DNA of 6,410 nt from Clostridiales bacterium (lineage in GTDB: Bacteria > Bacillota > Clostridia > Christensenellales > CAG-138): contig DNFZ01000056.1 in assembly GCA_003486785.1 (NCBI GenBank), positions 1 through 6,410 of the forward strand, in the 5' to 3' direction. The notes beneath the pieces are model-generated. The model did no database searches. It was not told where the DNA came from and saw only the letters and a program-made list of their open reading frames with translations. Made by a program: the position numbers and the translations under genes. Shown piece after piece: positions 1 to 4,452 of this stretch (position 1 is the first letter of the stretch; each line of letters begins with the position of its first letter).

Positions 1-314
1 GTATAGAGAACCGCGTGGTGCTCCACAGCGGAGGTGATGACGTGCTTGCCCTTTTTCTTGTTGGCGGACACCGCGCCGCGCAGAGCCATATTGTCGCTCT
101 CCGACCCGCCGCCGGTGAAAACGATCTCGTCCGGCTTCGCGCCGATCACGGCCGCAACGTCTTTACGAGCCTGATCGAGCAGCTGCTCCGCCTCGCGCGC
201 ATACTCGTGCAGGCTGGAGGGGTTTCCGTAATAGATGGTAAAGGCGGGAATCATCGCGTCTACGACTTCCTGACGAACCATGGTCGTTGCTGCGTTATCG
301 AGATATACCTTCAT
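1..314 (-). CDS. iscS: Cysteine desulfurase, NifS/IscS class (N-terminal part; gene continues past the left edge)
   Basis: A PLP enzyme that takes sulfur from L-cysteine as an enzyme persulfide for Fe-S cluster or tRNA thiolation, in the cytoplasm. Only the first 104 codons are here. They show the class I (NifS/IscS) signature: LDNAATT at residues 5-11, GNPSSLH at 30-36, the phosphate-binding stretch FTGGGSESDN at 66-75, and EHHAV at 98-102, whose first His (H99) corresponds to the one that stacks on PLP in IscS. The catalytic Lys and the Cys loop lie outside the window. The start at 314 is preceded by AAAGAGGA with about 8 bases spacing. An in-frame ATG two codons upstream is too close to that SD. 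It lies 33 bases after the iscR-type gene and probably shares its transcript. Whether it is iscS or nifS in strict naming depends on downstream genes I cannot see (for example a nifU-type scaffold). Confidence 0.95.
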   Translation of the reverse strand, partial: MKVYLDNAATTMVRQEVVDAMIPAFTIYYGNPSSLHEYAREAEQLLDQARKDVAAVIGAKPDEIVFTGGGSESDNMALRGAVSANKKKGKHVITSAVEHHAVLY

Positions 315-347
315 ACACATATCCTCTTTATTTGAAGTTTTATATGC

Positions 348-800
348 TCATTCACAAATATTCTTGCAGGGGATGCCGCGCGCTTTTTGCTGCACATAGT
401 CGTCTGCCAGTTCGCGGACGGTTGTGCGCTCCAGCACGTCGTTGATGCGCGTTTGCAGCTTGAGAAACAGCGGGCGCGCAGAGCAGGAGCAGGCGCTCGT
501 GCAGTTATGGCGGAGCGTACCCACGCAATCTACAATCGCGGTCGAGCCTTCGAGCAGGTTCAGCACGCGCTGAACGCTCAGCTCGGCCGGATCGCATGTG
601 AGCTCGTATCCACCCTGCGCCCCGCGGATGGTGTTCACCACCCCGCCCTTTTTGAGTTCACGCAGCAGCTGCTCCAGATACCCTTCGGAAATCCCCTGTG
701 AGCCAGCCAAAACAGGAAGAGAGACCGGCCCTGTGCCATAGGTTATGGCAAGGTCGATCACCGCCTTGAGTCCGTATCTGCTGCGCGTGGAGAGTTTCAT
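348..800 (-). CDS. iscR: IscR-type Rrf2 family transcriptional regulator
   Basis: A 150-residue DNA-binding regulator, the usual length for the Rrf2 family. It begins with the family signature MKLSTRSRYGLKAV. The winged helix-turn-helix covers about residues 26-65, with the recognition helix around ISEGYLEQLLREL (37-49) and the wing around RGAQGGYEL (59-67). E43 is in the same place as the Glu of E. coli IscR that affects site choice. The cluster-binding region has Cys at 92, 100, 104 and 106; 92 and 104 match E. coli IscR numbering. Two more Cys (145, 149) lie in the last six residues. I infer an Fe-S-sensing repressor of the downstream cysteine desulfurase and of itself; a cysteine-metabolism regulator like CymR is less likely because CymR lacks the Cys cluster. 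The start at 800 is chosen because AAAGGA (806-811 complement) sits 5 bases before it and the family N-terminus begins there; a TTG at 836 would add 12 non-conserved residues. Confidence 0.93.
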   Translation of the reverse strand: MKLSTRSRYGLKAVIDLAITYGTGPVSLPVLAGSQGISEGYLEQLLRELKKGGVVNTIRGAQGGYELTCDPAELSVQRVLNLLEGSTAIVDCVGTLRHNCTSACSCSARPLFLKLQTRINDVLERTTVRELADDYVQQKARGIPCKNICE

Positions 801-874
801 GGCATTCCTTTCCGGAAAAATGCTGCGTTTCCGCAATCATCGCTGGCGCACTTAGGCAAGCGTTTTTTGGCATC

Positions 875-895
875 ACCAATCCCTAGTAAATTGGT
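875..895. promoter_or_regulatory. Candidate second operator: ACCAAT-N9-ATTGGT inverted repeat
   Basis: A perfect 6-base inverted repeat (ACCAAT 875-880, ATTGGT 890-895) with a 9-base centre. It lies about 8-28 bases downstream of the predicted transcription start of the iscR operon. It contains CCTAGT (882-887), which also occurs in the promoter-spacer repeat in the opposite orientation (ACTAGG, 923-928). The shared core plus the position suggests a second binding site for the same regulator. It could instead be a leader element or chance. Confidence 0.4.
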
Positions 896-909
896 TGTCT
901 TACTTGGAT

Positions 910-938
910 AGAATAGCATTTCACTAGGCTATTGTCAA
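910..938 (-). promoter_or_regulatory. Sigma-A-type promoter of the iscR-iscS operon
   Basis: Read on the minus strand, TTGACA (933-938) is followed by a 17-base spacer and TATTCT (910-915). The -35 is a perfect match and the -10 differs at two positions. Transcription would start near 903, giving a leader of about 100 bases before the iscR start. This is the strongest promoter-like sequence in the window. Confidence 0.8.
913..932. promoter_or_regulatory. Candidate operator: inverted repeat inside the iscR promoter spacer
   Basis: ATAGC (913-917) and GCTAT (928-932) form an inverted repeat with a 10-base centre. It fills the space between -35 and -10 and overlaps the edge of the -10. Rrf2 proteins bind imperfect palindromes of roughly this size and often repress their own operon, so a repressor bound here would block RNA polymerase. 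That IscR itself binds is an inference; no footprint-like evidence exists in the sequence alone. Confidence 0.5.
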
Positions 939-1026
939 GCATGCCCCAACCTGTTTCGTGAAATAAAAATCGATTGCGGAGCTACTTTTTGGGTGCTTCT
1001 ATCATCATCCATTCGGCGCATATGGA

Positions 1027-1055
1027 TTCCTATTGTCATCGCGCTATGATATACT
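1027..1055 (+). promoter_or_regulatory. Extended -10 promoter for the small membrane protein gene
   Basis: TATACT at 1050-1055 is preceded by TG one base upstream (1047-1048), giving the extended -10 pattern TGnTATACT. The best -35 at 17-base spacing is TTCCTA (1027-1032), a weak match, as is common for extended -10 promoters. The start would be near 1062, about 89 bases before the gene start at 1151. Confidence 0.55.
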
Positions 1056-1133
1056 GATAAAAATGAACCCAAATGGATCATCCTCTTTTTGAACAGGATG
1101 GCGGCTTTCGGATTATTTATCGCAATTGCATCG

Positions 1134-1139
1134 AAAGGA
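1134..1139 (+). promoter_or_regulatory. Ribosome binding site deciding the start at 1151
   Basis: AAAGGA lies 11 bases before ATG 1151, which is longer than ideal but is the only SD-like sequence nearby. The alternative in-frame ATG at 1073 has no SD before it and lies only about 11 bases after the predicted transcription start. Confidence 0.5.
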
Positions 1140-1150
1140 ACGAACCGATT

Positions 1151-1678
1151 ATGGAAGACTCGCGTGCGCCGCGCTCTCTAGAACCCGTTGAACAGGTCTC
1201 GGAATCAAAAAAGACCGAAACGTTTGATTCCATCGATTACCTTCGCGAGCTCTTTTTAAACTCAGAAGAGCAAAGAAGCCTTGAGCGCAAGAAGATCAAA
1301 CTCATGCGCATATGCGTCGCTCTGCTTTCAGTCGTTGCGTTTGTCGTGTTTGTCAGCGCGGCGATTCTCGTGCCTATGCTTGCCACCACGGCTTCCGAGG
1401 CGAACAAGGCGCTTGTGAGCATACAGCAGGTCGATGTCGAAAAAATCACGACCAATATCGATGCGCTGACCATACAGGCAAACGAGACTTTTGCGACGGT
1501 TGGCGAAGCGGTGCAGGTGCTCAACGCGCTCGACATGAAGTCTCTAAACGACACCGTCTCCGAGCTGAAAACAGGAGTAGAATCTTTCTCCAAGCTCGAT
1601 GTGGAAACGCTCAACACCGCGATTGCCAACTTAAACGCCACGGTTGAGCCGCTGGCGAGGTTTTTCGGAAAGCGCTAA
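1151..1678 (+). CDS. Single-pass membrane protein with hendecad coiled-coil outer domain, function unknown
   Basis: A 175-residue protein with no enzyme motif that I recognise. Residues 1-50 are polar and charged, ending in a basic stretch (ERKKIK, 45-50). One membrane segment follows at about 52-77. By the positive-inside rule the N-terminus is cytoplasmic and residues 80-175 are outside. That outer part is built on an 11-residue period: segments starting at 94, 105, 116, 127, 138, 149 and 160. Pairs make a 22-residue unit, clearest in 127-148 and 149-170 (L-D-[MV]-x-[ST]-L-N...L...VE), with a diverged copy at 94-115. Such repeats predict a right-handed or straight coiled coil, so oligomerisation or a scaffold role outside the membrane is a reasonable inference. 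It ends with EPLARFFGKR. It stands alone between its own promoter and a terminator, divergent from iscR; a link to Fe-S metabolism is not supported. An N-terminal extension from ATG 1073 (26 residues) is possible but less likely. Confidence 0.82.
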   Translation: MEDSRAPRSLEPVEQVSESKKTETFDSIDYLRELFLNSEEQRSLERKKIKLMRICVALLSVVAFVVFVSAAILVPMLATTASEANKALVSIQQVDVEKITTNIDALTIQANETFATVGEAVQVLNALDMKSLNDTVSELKTGVESFSKLDVETLNTAIANLNATVEPLARFFGKR

Positions 1679-1690
1679 TCTCGGTTGAAT

Positions 1691-1714
1691 GCGGGCATTC
1701 GTGCCCGCTTTTTT
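1691..1714 (+). terminator. Rho-independent terminator after the small membrane protein gene
   Basis: A perfect 7-base-pair stem GCGGGCA / TGCCCGC with a TTCG loop, followed by six T residues, 12 bases after the stop codon. A textbook intrinsic terminator on the plus strand; it separates this gene from the next one. Confidence 0.93.
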
Positions 1715-1717
1715 GCG

Positions 1718-1745
1718 TTTTGACTCTCATTTCAACCGCTACAAT
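1718..1745 (+). promoter_or_regulatory. Possible promoter for the large membrane protein gene
   Basis: TACAAT (1740-1745) is a good -10. Upstream, TTGACT (1720-1725) is a good -35 but at only 14 bases; TTTTGA (1718-1723) gives 16 bases but is a poor match. A promoter is expected here because a strong terminator ends at 1714 and the gene starts at 1778. Which -35 is used cannot be decided by eye. Confidence 0.4.
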
Positions 1746-1777
1746 TTTGGACAGGCAAAAGGAGAACATACGCCGAT

Positions 1778-3667
1778 ATGGCTGAACTACTATCCATTCT
1801 TTATGTTGCCGCATTCGCTGCTTCGGGCATTGGCATCAGCCGGGCGGTTTTCTTTCGTGAGAAGCCACTCGTTCGCATTTGGCTTGGCTTGACGGCAGGC
1901 CTGGCGATGCTGCTCTGGTTTCCCGCGCTGTTTTCGTTTGCGCTGGGGTTCTACCTGCCCGCGCAGCTGCTGGGGCTTCTGCTGGCGTGCTTATTGGGCG
2001 CTGCGGGCTTCTTCTTTTCGCGAAAGCGCTCGCTGAGCATTTCGCCCTGGCGTGCGGAGTTGCCGTTCTTCATCGCGGGCGGCGCCCTGCTCGCCATCTG
2101 CCTTGTGCTGCTCTCGTCGCATACCATCGTGCCGCGCGACGGCGCGCTCTATGTTGGGCAGTCCACGTATGGCGATCTGGCCATGCACCTTGGCTTTATC
2201 TCCAGCATCGCAACGCAGGGTACATTTCCGCCGATGTACTCCATCTGTCCGGATCAGGCGGTGAACTATCCGTTTTTATGCGAGAGCATCGGCGCTACGA
2301 TCTATCTCTTTGGCACGAGCCTACGCTTTGCGACTATGCTGACGGCAAGCTATGCGATGCTGCTCGTGATCTCCGGCGTATATTGCTTCTTTCAGGAATG
2401 GCTGGGCGAGTCGCGCAAATCCGTGTTTGCCATGCTGCTGTTTTTCATCGGCGGCGGGTTCGGGTTTTGGTACTTCTTCGACCTGCTCAAAGACAACCCC
2501 GAAAATCTCACGCGCCTCTTCACCGCATTCTACGAAACACCGACCAACTTTGTTTCATACGGGCTTCGATGGGTCAACCCGATTGCGGATATGATGATTC
2601 CGCAGCGTGCGCTGCTCTTTGGCTGGGCGCTGCTCTTCCCGTGTCTTTTCTTGCTGCATCGCGCGGCGATCAAGCGCGACGAAAGCGCCTTTGTTCCGCT
2701 TGGCGTGCTTGCGGGCGCGCTGCCGCTTGTGCACACGCATTCTTTTCTCGCGCTTGGCATCGTCAGCGGGTTTTATTTGATGCGTTCGTTCGCGAGAAAC
2801 GAGGGCAAAACGCAGTGGCTCGGCTTTGCGAAATATCTAGGCATCGTATTGCTGCTGGCTTTGCCGCAGCTGCTGCTCTTCACGTTCAGACAGTCCGGCG
2901 GGTTTTTGAAGTTTCATTTCAACTGGGCGAATGCGTCCGACAACTTCTTCTGGTTCTATATCAAGAACTTCGGGCTTATCGCGCTGCTCGCTCCCGTTGC
3001 GTTTCTCGCTGCCAATCGCGAGGACAAGGGTGTGGTCGGCGGTGCGGTGCTGATCTGGCTCGTCGCGGAGTTGATCCAGTTTCAGCCAAACCCCTATGAT
3101 AACAACAAGCTACTCTTTGTCGCGTTTGCATATGCCTGCGGTTTAGTCGGCGGCTGGTTGTTCGACGCAAGAGATCGCCTTGCGCGCGGAGCCGCACGAA
3201 ACCGCCTGAGCGTCGCGCTGCTATCGGCGATGGTTTGCGCAATGCTCTTTCTTTCCGGCGCGCTAACGCTCGGGCGCGAGTATGTCTCCGAGTATCAGCT
3301 GATCGATCGGGATCAGGTTGCAGCGGCGGACTATGTAAAAGAAAACGCTGAACCCGAAGCGACGTTCTTGACCTACAACAACCACAACAACTGCATCGCC
3401 GCGTTGACGGGGCGAAACATCGTCTGCGGCTCAGGGTCTTATCTATACTTCCACGGTGTGGAATACTCCGCGCGCGAGCGCGCGCTGCCGCTACTCTATG
3501 AGTTGCCGGAGGTGTATTTCGACACGCTGGCGGAGCAATACGATATCGACTATGTCTTCATCGGCTCCAGCGAGTTGGCGAACTATTCCGTCGATCTGGG
3601 CTATTTCTCACAAAATTTCGAAGTCTTTTACCAAAACGCCACCGTGACGATCTATCGCGTGAAGTGA
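1778..3667 (+). CDS. Polytopic membrane protein, probable GT-C type glycosyltransferase
   Basis: A 629-residue protein with about 12-14 membrane segments up to residue 498 and a soluble C-terminal domain (about 500-629). Features fitting GT-C enzymes, which move sugars from polyprenyl-phosphate donors on the outer face of the membrane: a large first soluble loop (about 114-165) with an acidic/His motif GDLAMH (D133, H137) followed by FPPMY and NYPFL; IPQRALLFG at 274-282; VHTHSF at 318-323; and PYDNNK at 439-444 just before a late membrane segment. The C-terminal domain has NNHNN (534-538), LTGR (543-546) and YDIDYVFIG (588-596), as in the outer domain of related large membrane proteins. The acceptor and donor cannot be named. 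The SD AAAGGAGA (1758-1765) is 12 bases before the ATG; no better start exists. It is a single-gene unit with no neighbouring glycan genes. Other polytopic families (DUF2298-like or YfhO-like) remain possible. Confidence 0.78.
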   Translation: MAELLSILYVAAFAASGIGISRAVFFREKPLVRIWLGLTAGLAMLLWFPALFSFALGFYLPAQLLGLLLACLLGAAGFFFSRKRSLSISPWRAELPFFIAGGALLAICLVLLSSHTIVPRDGALYVGQSTYGDLAMHLGFISSIATQGTFPPMYSICPDQAVNYPFLCESIGATIYLFGTSLRFATMLTASYAMLLVISGVYCFFQEWLGESRKSVFAMLLFFIGGGFGFWYFFDLLKDNPENLTRLFTAFYETPTNFVSYGLRWVNPIADMMIPQRALLFGWALLFPCLFLLHRAAIKRDESAFVPLGVLAGALPLVHTHSFLALGIVSGFYLMRSFARNEGKTQWLGFAKYLGIVLLLALPQLLLFTFRQSGGFLKFHFNWANASDNFFWFYIKNFGLIALLAPVAFLAANREDKGVVGGAVLIWLVAELIQFQPNPYDNNKLLFVAFAYACGLVGGWLFDARDRLARGAARNRLSVALLSAMVCAMLFLSGALTLGREYVSEYQLIDRDQVAAADYVKENAEPEATFLTYNNHNNCIAALTGRNIVCGSGSYLYFHGVEYSARERALPLLYELPEVYFDTLAEQYDIDYVFIGSSELANYSVDLGYFSQNFEVFYQNATVTIYRVK

Positions 3668-3772
3668 TCTGCGCTCATGCGATGCGCTGCCTGGATGCTA
3701 TCCCGGCAGCGCTTTTTCATGCGATATTTTTTCGATATTATACTATTCAAGCGCGGCGGCTGATCTATTCGT
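3668..3772. other. Convergent intergenic region
   Basis: This 105-base space between two converging genes holds the plus-strand terminator and, to its right, an AT-rich stretch with a direct repeat CGATAT (3722-3727 and 3733-3738). No clear U-tailed terminator is seen for the minus-strand operon, which may end at the shared hairpin or by read-through. Confidence 0.6.
3684..3717 (+). terminator. Rho-independent terminator after the GT-C-like gene
   Basis: An 8-base-pair stem GCGCTGCC (3684-3691) / GGCAGCGC (3705-3712), continued across one T-C mismatch by GGAT/ATCC with a GCT loop, followed by TTTTT (3713-3717). It lies 16 bases after the stop codon. On the minus strand the hairpin is not followed by a U-run, so it should act mainly on plus-strand transcription. 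Confidence 0.88.
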
Positions 3773-4447
3773 TCACTCCAACCCCATCATCAGGCGATAG
3801 ACGGGCTGAAGCAAGTGAAATCCTTCTATAATCTCGTCCACAATCTCCGGTGAAAGCGTTTTTATCTGGTTTGGCGAGGAGAAGCAAAAAGACAACCCTT
3901 TGCGATTGAGAAACGGTAGCAGGCCCTCCGGTGCATCGGCAATCTTCGGGCGTTTAAACGCGTCCCCCATCACCTCGTATCGCTCTTTGAAAGCAGGTGC
4001 GTTTACCAGCGCAAGAAACTCGTCTGCCCTTGCGAGCAACCGCGGCCGGATCTCACGCATCAGCGCCGGGTTCGCGCCATACATACCCATTCCGTAGCCA
4101 TAGCCTTCCCGCTCAAACTCCGCATATACCACCAGACTTTCGCTGAGCATGCCGCCGGGGCGGCGAAACGCAAGCCAGGCATGATCACGAAACAAGGTTT
4201 TGTCGCGCGAGAAACGCGTATCCCGTCGGATGCGAGAAACAACGGTGGAGGGGCGAACATTGAAAGCCGCATCGATCTGCTGCGCGGCAGGCGTGAGCGT
4301 GAGCGCGAGCTCTTTGAGCGGCTCATAGACATGACTGCGATAGCGCTCTTTATTCGCTTCATAGAAAGACAACTCGTTGTTGAACGCAATCTCCCAAAAG
4401 AACGAATACATGTCTTGGTTGAGTCCTTCAAACACAGCAGTTTTCAC
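3773..4447 (-). CDS. DUF2461 family protein (TIGR02453-like)
   Basis: A 224-residue soluble protein with no signal peptide or membrane segment, so probably cytoplasmic. It matches the DUF2461 pattern along its whole length, as I recall the family: FEGL near the N-terminus (6-9), FNNE with FYEANKERY (22-36), the hallmark SRIRRDTRFSRDK (71-83), EGYGYGMGMYG (114-124) and the later helical part with the ALMREIR segment (128-134). The family has no established biochemical function that I know of. The gene starts with GTG inside the stop codon of the upstream surface-protein gene (4-base GTGA overlap), so it is probably translationally coupled to it. A second GTG at 4435 has GAGGAG 11 bases before it and is an alternative start that would remove four residues and keep the conserved FEGL. 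Confidence 0.88.
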   Translation of the reverse strand: MKTAVFEGLNQDMYSFFWEIAFNNELSFYEANKERYRSHVYEPLKELALTLTPAAQQIDAAFNVRPSTVVSRIRRDTRFSRDKTLFRDHAWLAFRRPGGMLSESLVVYAEFEREGYGYGMGMYGANPALMREIRPRLLARADEFLALVNAPAFKERYEVMGDAFKRPKIADAPEGLLPFLNRKGLSFCFSSPNQIKTLSPEIVDEIIEGFHLLQPVYRLMMGLE

Positions 4448-4452
4448 TCCTC
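4433..4452 (-). promoter_or_regulatory. Overlap and RBS region coupling the surface-protein and DUF2461 genes
   Basis: Read on the minus strand, GAGGAG (4447-4452) runs into GTGA, where TGA (4444-4446) ends the upstream gene and GTG (4445-4447) begins the DUF2461 gene. The SD abuts the first GTG, so that start would need re-initiation by ribosomes finishing the upstream gene. The GTG at 4435 is spaced for independent initiation. The sequence does not tell which is used. Confidence 0.6.

Larger units (their letters stand above)
801..1150. other. Divergent intergenic control region
   Basis: This 350-base stretch separates the minus-strand iscR gene from the plus-strand small membrane protein gene. 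It holds the iscR promoter and its two inverted repeats (875-938), the plus-strand promoter (1027-1055) and an untranslated leader of about 90 bases. In the iscR leader there is a short TGCG-TTTC-CGCA hairpin (824-835) and the palindrome TTTCCGGAAA (809-818) that overlaps the iscR SD. Between 940 and 1005 I see nothing recognisable. No tRNA, riboswitch or convincing small gene is seen. Confidence 0.7.

Noticed and set aside
824..835. TGCG-TTTC-CGCA hairpin with a nearby T-run in the iscR leader as an attenuator
   Set aside because: A four-pair stem is too weak to terminate transcription and no alternative structure is evident.
658..879. Open frame of 73 codons on the minus strand overlapping the 5' end of iscR
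   Set aside because: It overlaps the well-supported iscR gene in another frame, has no family resemblance and no good SD; it is a chance frame in GC-rich sequence.
1007..1027. Inverted repeat ATCCAT-N9-ATGGAT before the plus-strand promoter
   Set aside because: Same arm and spacer lengths as the repeat at 875-895 but no shared core sequence; about one such repeat is expected by chance in a region of this size.
1063..1092. Nine-codon open frame (ATG at 1063) at the start of the small membrane protein transcript
   Set aside because: It begins almost at the predicted transcription start, has no SD and no leader-peptide signature such as a codon run.
1879..3099. Long open frame of 406 codons on the plus strand inside the GT-C-like gene
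   Set aside because: It is out of frame with a convincing polytopic membrane protein and translates to Arg/Cys/Ala-rich sequence typical of a shadow frame.
3722..3738. Direct repeat CGATAT as an attachment or insertion scar
   Set aside because: Only six bases, five apart, with no mobile element nearby.
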